Of a DNA stretch of 64,000 bases, positions 45,573-56,100 are shown in pieces. Each line of letters begins with the position of its first letter. The stretch's first letter is position 1. This DNA comes from Paramacrobiotus metropolitanus. Taxonomy: Eukaryota > Tardigrada > Eutardigrada > Parachela > Macrobiotidae. The position numbers and the translations under genes are program-made. Location of the stretch: assembly GCF_019649055.1 (NCBI RefSeq), contig NW_026570329.1:124001-188000 (forward strand), read 5' to 3'. The notes beneath the pieces are model-generated. The model worked only from the letters and a program-made list of their open reading frames with translations. It searched no databases and was not told where the DNA came from.

Positions 45573-48100
45573 TTATAGAAACAACCAACTCATTACCAGA
45601 TCTGTCTTGAATGAGCATGCCGTTATTGCGAACAGAACCGGTTTTAGAACGGCCAGCTGATTAGAAATTTTGACACAAGTATAATTTTTCTGAAATAAAG
45701 TATTATTCAGGAAACTATCTTTGCTGAACTCGTAATATCTCCATGCTTTCCTCTGGAGAACGGTAGCGATGATGAATGCTGCTCTTCGGTTCACTAAAAT
45801 TATAGCCCGTGCAATGTACGGATTGCCCTTTTGATCCAAAAATACTGAGTCGACGTGGTTTTCTTTTCTTTTATAGGAAGCAATATCCAGGCGCGAACCA
45901 GATTCTGTGATACATCGCTGGTATGTCAACAGCTGAGGAGCTCCTCTTAAAATTCCCAATCCGTGAAGGTAGGCATACACCGGACGATCTGTGGCTTGCA
46001 GTTCTTCGATCGATTTTCCTTTTCCACACAGATATGCCGCTCCCGTGAGCGACTTCAGTTTTATTGCGCTTGCTGGTAAGTTCTTTGTCAAAGACTGACG
46101 CATCCGTTCCACTTCCGGTGTAACGTTGTCTCCAAAGCACGCCATCAAAAAATCAGAAGAAAGTCCAAAGGCAACCTTTCCAGCGATTTCCTTGTGCTGC
46201 TCGTTGGCCCCTTTCAGGTGAGATTTCATCTTTCCTACGTAGTCTTCATGCTCGAAAGCCCAGAATGATGTTGGATGGCCTAATAGATACACGTATTCGA
46301 CCAGATGGCAGCACATTTGGTGCAAATTATACGACATGCTTCTTTTGCCAAAAGTTTGTTGAATTTCTAGGCCAAACTGGATCAGTAGAGCGGAGGTTTC
46401 CAGCAGTCCAGCTTCAGTGATATCCTGACCGAAAAGATACTGTGTGGCGGCAGCAAACTTTGCGTACATGAGGAGCTCCTCTTCCGGCACAATTCCGTGC
46501 AAGCAAGGTAAACTGTAATACAACGTGAAAGCCATGTACATGGAACCTTTCCACTGGCCTATCTCATCTAACGTTTTAGGCTTCCGTAATGTAGACGGCG
46601 GTTGCAGTTTTTCTAGGAAAGAATTAATTTTTTTCCTGTTATCTGGCGTTAACTTCCACGCTGTTCCCTTCAAGCGATACTCCATAAATTTCTCCTCCAA
46701 CCCTTCGAAGCACAAGTGCATAGGCTCTACCGGCATTTGGGCAGGTAAGTTATAATCTGTCAGTTTCATCAGCTCAGACATTCCTTGCAGTCCAATAAAC
46801 TCGTGCAGTTGATCAGGAGCTCCTAAAACTGCTGCACGCGCACGCGCTCGCTCTTTCGTAATCTGAGCATCTCGAAGTTTTGGTAGACGGAATGGCGCCT
46901 GCTTTGAATTTACCATTGGGTAGCATTTTATCGTTCTTTCGTCTACGCCAGGATTCAAAAGAACCCTTTCCCAGCATATTCACAGTGCACGCATCCAAAG
47001 TCAGCCATGAAGGAGCTCATATGCGCAATCGGCCATCGTTCCTGGCTGTCAGCGATATAAGTAAGAACTCTCACAGGCAGTATTTTTTGTTCACCATTTT
47101 CCGTGTAAATAATGCCGTTTTGTTCCAGGTCGAGGAGCTCCTCCATAACTGGATGTAGAAGTGCCTGCTTCCAGTTCGCGGGTTGCTGCCATTTTGTTGA
47201 AACAATTTTTCACTTTTGTTCCATAGTCCTAGAATGTGCGGGGTTGGCCGTTTGTTTTTCACTGGTAAGTGATAGCTTAAAATCCATATATTTGATTTTG
47301 ACGATTTCGCTGTTGCCGCTCCATCGGAAAATAGCGCTATCGGAAGAAATCGTCCAAGCTTTCGGGCATAATTTTTATAAATCTCACCATCTGTAAAAGA
47401 AGTAATGCAATCTTCGTCTTGTGCTGGCACATTGTAGGAGCTCCTAAATTTGGCCGACTGCGCTAACGCTGTTATCCTTGGCTTCAATGGGAAATGCACA
47501 AAGGTAAACAGGCTGAGTGAACCTTTCGGATACTGGCTTTCGCATTTTGGGCAATTGGTAGTTCCTTCGGTCCGCTGTTCTGCGCCAATGTAACTGCCAC
47601 ACAAAGGGCATGCAACATGGAGGTCGTATTTTGGGAACATATTTCTTTTCGAGTCCCGCTTCCAGTTGGTACAACGTTCTGGGGAATTTGGAATTTTCAG
47701 GTAACAATAAAGAAATTAAATTCAGCAACGATTCCTGCGCGTCGTAAGATATGTTAGACTTGTCACAAGTCTTTAAAAATAATCCCAAAAATTGACCAAT
47801 TGTGATTTTAGCAGATGGGACAGGAACACGATCCCAGTCGTCGTGGAGCTCCACGTGGACTTCTTGTGGTTGTTGTTGAAACTCATCATGATCTATAACG
47901 ATAGTATTCTCGGCTGCTAGTGTGCTACCAAATAGATCTACTCGTACCATTTTCGCCAGGTTCTGCCGCAACAGTTTCAATCAACTCTTGCTGATCGGTG
48001 GCATCCACCCCGTCAAGAATTTCTGCCCAGTCGTCGAGGAGCTCCTCACGAACTTGATGGTTTCCTGCGTAGCACATAGCGGTTCAATCACACTTCCGTT
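45573..48100 (-). pseudogene. Tnp2/CACTA-like transposase, frame-broken
   Basis: The longest intact frame is 46958-45573 (461 codons), with MPVEPMHLCFEGLEEKFMEYR, a family hallmark, NLHQMCCHLVEYVYLLG, and SFWAFEHEDYVGKMK followed by HL-GAN. Upstream blocks in other frames give IGQFLGLFLKTCDKS with LLNLISLLLPENS (47800-47680), CPLCGSY with NCPKCESQYPKGSL (47620-47520, zinc-binding), GRFLPIALFSDGAATAKSSK (47360-47300), VLTYIADSQERWPIAHM and FGCVHCEYAGKG (47070-46980). Frame changes near 47930, 47645, 47205 and 46965 are too tight for introns. Seven to eight palindromes lie inside and read EELL, ELL or GAP. The family catalyses cut-and-paste transposition; this copy should be inactive as read. 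Confidence 0.82.
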
Positions 48101-48928
48101 CCAGATATATCAAGTATTAAATTCTTGATGAATTTGAGATTTAATATATCCGGAACAGCTGTGTTACTTGCCGTCGCCGATACCACCATCATCCCGATAA
48201 TCAGCGCCCAAAGCTGCTTCTGGAATTGTGGTTTTCCGTCTGCGGTTCCGGTTGGCATGCTGCCGAATGCCAACTTTACGCCTCCTGCGTTCCATTTCAC
48301 AAGGTAAACGATTTTATAAATCAATTTTAACTTTAAAATAGTCAATGTACAACTAAAAAATAAACAAACCTTCCTTCCAGTTATGATTAAAAATAATTTC
48401 TTAAATGAAGAACAGTTATTTTCACCTCCTTCTCTACGCGGGTGGATGTGGCGTGCCGAAGTTGCGCGCGGAGTCGCGAGCACAGTTTTGAAGGGTTTCT
48501 TTGTGTGCAATATTAGCATATTAATTCCGCTTCCGCTGAGTTTTGAGCGGAAGTCTTACTGGGAACGTTTCCTACCCACCGTTATTTATGAAGTTTTAAA
48601 CTGTATGTTTTGGAAATAACGGCTAGCTTCACGAGTCACCAGTGACATCGATAGCTTTATCCGCGGAGCTCCGTTTTAGTTGTTTCGTTTCAGTTGCTTA
48701 AAATGTTGTTTCTGACTATTTTATTTTTCATGTTGCAGAAACTGAGTTAGATTTTAAAGTACACCATTTTTTGATCGCTTATAAAAATGTGTAGTAAAGT
48801 TACGACTGTTCGGCAGGACCAGAGAATAAAATTTAATGCCTGCGTTTGTCGTTTAGCGGCAAAAGGAGGTAATTCTGTATGCATGCAAAATTCGCCGATA
48901 TTATTTGCATAGCCGCGGATATTTTCAG
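48100..48928. other. Spacer between the divergent transposase and DUF4806-like genes
   Basis: It holds the palindrome at 48665, an imperfect hairpin at about 48092-48152 (GTTCC-GATATAT arms) and short overlapping frames on both strands that I do not call. It likely contains the promoters of the divergent gene pair. Confidence 0.4.
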
Positions 48929-51429
48929 GTGCTGTTATTTCATTGTTCCACGATGGAATTTATCATGTTTCGGGAGCTCCCTTTTCTGATATCAAGTATT
49001 ATTACGCGGCAAAGAATCAGTTTGATGACGACTTTGTTCCGGGCGATAAGTACAAATGCTATTTTCCTGAATCGAAGAAGGACCACGTAGCCGAATTTGT
49101 TGGATGGTTTCCCACGGAAGAGCGAGCCGAAATGCGACTCACCGAGTTGCAGCAGCGGGTAAATATTATTACGAAGTGAATATTATTAATAATTAAAGTG
49201 AATTTTAAGATAAAGTAGTTGACTATACTTTGTGTGTGTGTGACTGTAATTTAAGGACGGCAAAAGTCTGGAGCTCCAGCAAAGCGCCGGGCGACAAAGA
49301 TGACCGACACGGAAATCCACAAGAAGGCGAAGCAGCCGGACGATAAGCAAAGTGGCTGCCAAAACCGCTAACGTTTCAGGAGCGAATGCGACAGAATGGC
49401 GTTGTGCTGGGGAATTTAGCAGGCAAGTTAAGAACCGTGCAATCTGTCGCTTGTTTAATGGAAGTGTAGGAGCTCCTTGCGATACTTTAACTAAAACATT
49501 TAGAAACTAATTTACATATTGTTCCACGCACAGAAAACCGTAGTGGTGGCCATCAACCGAGCACGTCCACAGGTAAACTTTCCTAACCTGTGCAGCTAAT
49601 GTGACTGCATATTTAAAGGGTAGCCATCTCCGCGTAATTTTTTGGCAAGATTTCTGTTCGGTAAAATAGGGATCACCAGCCTGGCATCAAAGGAGCTCCC
49701 GTTGCCAGTGAATCTGCGTGGAAACACACAGCTGCCACACGCTTTGCCGACAACTTCAACCAATGGTAGGATTTGCATTTTGCATCACCATTAATTTTGC
49801 ATAGCATCTGATTTTGCAGATCATTCGAACCGGCCGCTGGAAGAGCCGTCTGCTTCATATACGGAATTGAAACGTCGGAAATTCGCGTGCAAAACTATTT
49901 TAAATAATACAGCTGTTTTAATTTTTCTAGGAATGCAGCCACTGCAGTGTCCAGCGGCAGATGTATCTTTTGATCGTAAAGTTGGAAAGTCGACTGACTT
50001 TTACAATTTATGGGACACATTAAGCACTGGTATTTAAAATCAATTAAACAATTTAAAAAATTTCAAGGAGCTCCTTTTTTTCAGATGGTGCTTGGACAAG
50101 CCAGACTGATTTAGTGGAAAAAATTGCTTTCGATGTTAAACAAGCGGAACTGGATCGCGATGCATCATTCGGTTTAAATTATTTACAATGTCTACGGCTA
50201 ACAAAATGGCATATTACAGAAGTGTGGGAGAACGCTGCTGTCCAACAGCAAAAGGCGCAGGGATTGTCGGAAGAGGATTTATACGTGGCATCTGACACGG
50301 AGATTTTTCGCGCCCTGGCCATGGCGGAAATTCCGGTGGTTGAAGATGGGCCGACTCGCAACACCGCCATCGTCACGTTTCCACAAGCCGCTTTGATGGG
50401 AGCTCCTGTATGAAAACCATCTCGTATAACACGTTTGCTTTTAATTACAGCTGTGCATATTAGTGATATTACTGATTTCTGATTTTTAGCCGACGGGACT
50501 GCTAATAGCTCAGATGTGAAAGTGCCCACTGTACTCGTGAAGAACACAGCGGATATGCGTAAGTAATTAACTGAACACACCAGCGCTATTACTTTTCTTG
50601 TTAGCTGCTGCTTTGATATTTTTTAATCAACATTTTGTGACTTTTATGTTATTTTTGTAGTGAAAAAGGAGTTCCATGTTGTCCAGCTGCCGCAAATTTC
50701 AGACAACGCCGATTTGTTGGAGGAAGGGTTTCCAGTTAAATTCAAAGATCACCGTTGGAAATGGCCAGAAATAGGAGCTCCTGTTACGGCTGATGAAGGT
50801 GCGTTTCATCTCCTCCGTTTTGAAGTAGACTGCTATTTTTGTTGATTATTGCGATCGTTTAAAAACGTTTTACAGAATACTATATTCCTCTGCGCACCTC
50901 AGAGCGGGAATTTCATCTAAAGAATCCTCCGAGGGTGAATCGTTCTGCAATTACTCTGCGCGACCAGTTGTCTCCATGGTTTTTCCAGTTGGGAGGTCCC
51001 GGAAAGAAACACCTGGACGTCGCCTTTCCTGCCGTTTTTGTGGACGATGATAGCCATTTTTTAGAGGCTCAGTTTCTTAATCGAAAGATCACCGCAGAGA
51101 AGTTTTCGTGGTACTTGATGTCGCGAATGATGGGAGGAGCTCCTGGCCTCATTCGTTTGGCGACGCTGTACGAAATGCACAAACAAACTGCCACTAACAA
51201 GCGGCAGTATAACTTCTACGAAAGAGTTTTGGGAATTGACTTCTTCCGTTCTGTTGACAGTAAGTGCTTGTGCGACTCCTACTACGAATTTGTGTAAAGT
51301 AATGATTTTTATGAAAATTTATTTTAATTAAGTAAATCTGTTTCCTTTTCAGAAAAGACTCGGGATTTAATTCGCGCTATGGTGCCCACTAATTCGGTGG
51401 CGCTGAAGCAGCTGCTCGCGCTGCAGTAA
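48929..51429 (+). CDS. DUF4806-like accessory protein of the palindrome element, multi-exon
   Basis: Coding blocks with good splice sites: 48929-49158 (FHDGIYHVSGAP, DKYKCYFPESKKDHVAEFVG), about 50085-50406 (VEKIAFDVKQAELDRDASFG, ITEVWENAAVQQQ), about 50490-50560, about 50662-50798 (KKEFHVVQLPQISDNADLLE, HRWKWPEIGAPVTADE), about 50876-51258 (EYYIPLRTSEREFHLK, FPAVFVDDDSHFLEAQFLN, KFSWYLMSRMMGGAPGLI) and 51353-51429 (TRDLIRAMVPTNSVALKQLL, stop TAA). The order of a KCYFP-type N-terminal block and a C-terminal FP...L..YL...GG block is what I know from DUF4806 proteins; this is a pattern match by memory. After the stop the same frame continues for 43 codons to a second stop at 51555. Middle exons (49255-50030) are uncertain. 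Confidence 0.5.
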
Positions 51430-51567
51430 TTAAAGGCCTCCGGAAATCCCAAATCCATGCAGTCCCACTTTGGCCATAAGTTTGCCAACTGGATGGATAA
51501 GTTCAAGAACAACACGAAAGAAAAGAGCTGTGGACCGCGCATTTTTCTAACCATCTAAAGGAGCTCC

Positions 51568-53162
51568 TATTGTGGTGGTATTTGTTGCTATTAAAATAAA
51601 ATTTTGTTCCGTTACTTCGATGCCTGCGCATTATTGATATTTCTTCTGTTTACGTATTTCTGTTACCGGCGGTTACGATTTTATGCTGTTTATATGCTGA
51701 GCGTTGGTCTTATGATTGGTCGGTTTGTGCGTGCGCGGTACGGGCTGCTATGCCGTTTGAATGCTACGATAAAGTTACTGAATTTGGCGATTGGAGCATT
51801 TATTTCAAACCCAGCCAATAACTAGCTAGCAGTATGACGTCATTACACACGCCTGCCAACCACATAACTATTTCTGATTGGTTTATTTCTAACCATATAG
51901 GAATCGGATAAAACACGCGATGCACCAATGCGAGAGCGGACATAGTAAACAGTCCCGTTGATATGTGGAGTCATATTCTCGCAACGAGCTACGATCTCAC
52001 TTTTTTCGGCAGGGTCAATATTAAGTATGAGATAGTTGCAAACTTTACTAACCAATAACGTTTAATCAAATTTGTAGCAGTATAGTGTGTGGTTGAGCCA
52101 GAAAAAAAGTCAAATAAATCCAAGAAGGCTGTTAACCATAATAAAAGCGGTTTTTATGCACTTTTTGTGTTCGTTTGTCCAATAACAAACTTTGTGTTGG
52201 TTTGTTGACAAGTTTTGATATATTAGCAATACTAATTTTATGTGATAGATGTGATTTTATGTGATAGATGAAGACAACAACAATCAGAATCAGTTCATCG
52301 TTAGTTTTATATATAACGTTATGTAGTACCAATTAAAAATGAATTATTATATCGTAAAGCTTATAATTATACGGTAGTATCTGTATAATATTATTATAAA
52401 TAAATATAGGTATAAAGGTCTGCGATTCCTTAAGTATTTATTATTTAATCTGATTACCAGCGCTGAACAATTGTAGAAAAATTATTCCACATATCTAATA
52501 CATATAGCTTGCTGTCACTGCTATTGTACCTTACCCCCAATCTGAATCTCTGAATCTTTTGACGTGCGTGCCGGTTGTACGTAATCCATCCTCTACTTCC
52601 GGTCAAACTGATATGTACCTATACTGTACACTACATGTACATTCATCTTGCAAACGTTAAGCGACACATCTCGGCACAATAATTGATGTATTTTAACAAA
52701 TCTAGGTGCGCTCCTTTTGGATTAAATGTTCAGCTATGCATTCACCAAACATTTTGGAAGCCAAATAAAATAAAATTTTTTTATAAATACCACTGAGTTT
52801 GCAACATTTTGGCGCGCAGTGTACGGGCATTTCAGTACACCTGCTCTGACATAAATGCACCCGCCTTCGGCTTCCGTTGCCCGTGTGTGAATGAAACGAA
52901 GGCCATGCATGATCTGCGCGTGTTCGTTTCAATGTAGATTCATTACATGGTTTAACTGTTAACAGGTTACAACTTGAAATTGTTAAAATTTTTTAAACTT
53001 CTCATTCTGTTTAATTTTTTGCGAGTTATTTTCCTGAAAAGCTCACAGTTCAGTGAGTGTTTAACGATAAAGCGTTCCTTATCGCATACATCCACGTGTC
53101 TGTGACTGTCCATCTGTTGGATCTTGAAGTGGCAAGTTGGCCGCACTAAATTTTCGTCCACC
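51568..53162. other. Intergenic between the palindrome region and CTP synthase
   Basis: No supported gene and no GGAGCTCC. Bases 52130-52450 are very AT-rich with a short direct repeat (TTTTATGTGATAGATG twice near 52240). The last 150 bases are the leader of the CTP synthase gene. Confidence 0.45.
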
Positions 53163-56100
53163 ATGAAGTACATTCTGGTGACGGGCGGTGTGATCAGCGG
53201 CGTAGGGAAGGGCGTCCTGGCCTCCAGCCTGGGCGCCATCCTCAAGGGCTGCGGCTTCCGCGTCACAGCCATCAAAATCGATCCCTACATCAACATCGAC
53301 GCGGGGACCTTCTCCCCGTACGAACACGGTACGAGGTACCCAGGAACCCATCCCATAGGTTCCCTGCCTTCTCTGTGTGCTTTATCGCCTTCCCTGTGTT
53401 GCAGGCGAAGTGTTTGTGCTGGATGACGGCGGGGAAGTGGATCTGGATCTGGGGAATTACGAGCGCTTCATGGAGGTGGAGCTGGGTAAGGACAACAACA
53501 TCACCACGGGGAAGATCTACAAGGCCGTCATTAAGAAGGAGCGCAAGGGCGGCTATCTGGGCGAGACGGTGCAGATTGTCCCCCACCTGACCAACGCCAT
53601 CCAGGAGTGGGTGGAGCGGGTGGCCCGCATCCCCGTGCCTGATACGCGGGGGGAGAAGGAGCCTCTCCAGGAACCGCAAATCTGCGTCGTCGAGGTAAGC
53701 TGTAAACTCGTTGGTTGTTATATTTTATTGTTAAAACCATGATTAAAATTTTCAAACCTTTTCCCGATAATATTACGAAACCTTGCAACAGTTTGCATTT
53801 GGAAATCGTTCTGCATTTCTGAACGGATCAGCCCATTTTTGGGGGATTTTATCCCTGTTTCGGTGTGCGTTTGGATGGAAACTTGCTGGATTTTGACTGA
53901 GCCATTTCCTATTCTTATTTAACGTTTTATTTACTATTTTATTTACTTTTATTTATTTTTATCATTTTATTTATCTGGGCATTGCCATTTTGGTTACTTT
54001 TTGAAACTGACTCGTTTCTTTGTGATTTCTTTTATATAAGTTATAAGTACAATATTTTTATTCATTTTATGAATCCTTTTGGGTTGCAGTAGCCGTAGCG
54101 TAATTAATTCATTGTTTGCTGTTTGAGTCGACTTCCGATAATTTTTCTTGAAATTTCCAACGCAGTTCTCTGCGTTTTTGCTAGCTTTTTTTGTTATTGT
54201 TTTGCGAAGTGGGAACGAGGAATCGTTATGCGTAGAAGAAGTGTGAGTGCGAAATGATAATATTATTACTTACTTGTTAATCTCGTATGCTAGTGTAATC
54301 TAGTGGAGAATCGTAGTGTACTGGCGGCAGTGAAAGTGATCAAGAAATCAAGAATACGCAAAGCGCAATATCAGCTGTACAAAATTTTGGTAATTTTGAA
54401 AGTAGTTTTTCTGAATGCAGTAGGATGGTCTTTTTTGGTGGTGAGTGGGATGTGTCCGTGCAGAGTTCGGATTGCCATATGAAAGTTTAAAAACACTCAA
54501 GTTTAAAGTTTGTTGGAGTTGAAACACTGTATGTAATTCATGAGCACGAGAATTATAGAGATGTACTATATTGATAATTGTTATAACACATTGTCAGTAT
54601 AATATTTTAAGTTTATTATATTGTTATGATTTATTACTAGTACGAGAATAATACATTATAATTTATCACTCTTACACTACACTGAAGCGCTCGGAGTGTT
54701 AAACGGGGATAACCTTTAATAAGTATCGGAATCGGATACAAACTCAGTAGTCAGTGCCAAAAACAAAATAATTGCTTATTAAAGTGTTAAATTCATAGGA
54801 AATTGTAGTGTAATGACTGAAGTGGTAACTTGCATCGACGTGATAAGCGGGAATGTTGGTTGCAAAATTATAATTATATTGTGAATTATAAATTTGAAAT
54901 TACCGTGCCAATTTTTTTAATAATTTGGGGGCAATTCTCCGGAAATGATGGAGGGTCGCGTTTTTTACGAGTATTTTATTCCGAATAAATAACGATGGGT
55001 AAATTTGTTGTTAAACTGTAAAGCCTTGTCGATTTTGCGTAAAACATGTATTGATGTACGTTATAATTTGGATGTCTGATATAATTTTTTACTTGAAGAA
55101 ATAATGAAATGTTTGTAGCTTGGTGGAACGATCGGTGACATCGAAGGTATGCCGTTCGCGGAAGCCTTTCGTCAGTTTCACAATCGCATTGGAAAAGAGA
55201 ATTTCTGTGTGGTCCACGTCAGTCTGGTGCCTCAAGTAAGTTTGTGAATATGTACAAAATGACTGCATTTAAATGTTGGCTCAGAAGTTATTTATTTCCC
55301 TACGGTATTATTGCTAGAAATTAGGAAACACTGATATTTCCAGTTTAAGGAAACGGTTACGAACAGATACATGCTATGTAGTAGTAGTATGTACTACCGA
55401 TGATGTTGACGAAATGCGGCCTGCGTTGATTAACGTTAGACTTATCCAGATTAATATTAGACTTACAAATTTTTTTAACACGTATGTTAGATTTTTAATG
55501 TCTTGCTAACTATTAGATCTTTATTATTGGTTTTTAATAGATAAGATTTTTATTATTTTTAATATTTTACTATTGGATTTTTATTACTGGTTTTTATTGT
55601 ATTGAACTTCTTACGAAAATGTGGGTGGGTTGAATTTTTTCAGCCATATTTTCCAGACGAATTTATTGCTTTCTTGCGTTTTTGTGGTAATAATGATGTT
55701 GTTCTTTTCCTGGTAGATCGGCACCGACGGCGAGCAGAAGACGAAGCCGACGCAGATGAGCGTGATGGAGCTGCGGAAACTGGGCTTGGCGCCGGATCTC
55801 ATCTGCTGCCGCTCCATCAATCCCCTGGAACAGTCAGTCCGCAAGAAAGTCTCCGGCACCTGTGATGTCACACCGGAGCAAGTAATCATTATTGATTCCG
55901 CTTTAACTGGGCAGAAGTTTTATTAAATCAGTTATTTAACGACAGTAATATTTCACTGACAATATGTATTATTACGATATTTTAGCAGAATTTTTGAAAC
56001 AGTTTTATGAAAAAAAAAGTGAATTAAGCTGCCAGTTTTACATATTTACATAGATAAACAGTGGCGTCATTCTGATATCGTTGCCTTAAAATTTGCGAGA

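Larger units (their letters stand above)
41201..51567. mobile_element. Iterated-palindrome region, probable decayed CACTA/EnSpm-like DNA transposon
   Basis: The limits given are simply the first and last palindrome. The unit contains a Tnp2-type transposase on the minus strand (45573-48100, frame-broken), a spliced plus-strand gene with DUF4806-like features (48929-51429), another spliced plus-strand gene (41840-44056), and an SLC5 host-gene fragment (about 44350-45150). CACTA elements commonly carry a transposase plus an accessory DNA-binding protein and many copies of a short binding motif near the ends; here the motif is spread over the whole length. Terminal inverted repeats and target duplication were not found by eye, so true ends and class are unproven. 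Confidence 0.55.
41201..51567. repeat. 24 dispersed copies of the palindrome GGAGCTCC with symmetric flanks
   Basis: First bases of the perfect 8-mers: 41201, 41651, 42693, 42951, 43673, 44069, 45512, 45937, 46472, 46816, 47134, 47437, 47845, 48038, 48665, 48973, 49270, 49469, 49692, 50067, 50399, 50774, 51136, 51560; one near-copy (GGAGCTCA) is at 47012. Only two other copies were found in the remaining 53 kb (21281, 61276). The flanking pair is complementary in 22 of 24, and the next pair in 12, giving 10-, 12- and one 14-bp palindromes (47842-47855, CGTGGAGCTCCACG). Spacing ranges from 193 to 1443 bp, median 375. Confidence 0.95.

Noticed and set aside
40800-52100. CACTA-type terminal inverted repeats around the palindrome block
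   Set aside because: I looked for CACTA/CACTG starts with matching inverted ends near both borders and found none that I would defend by eye.
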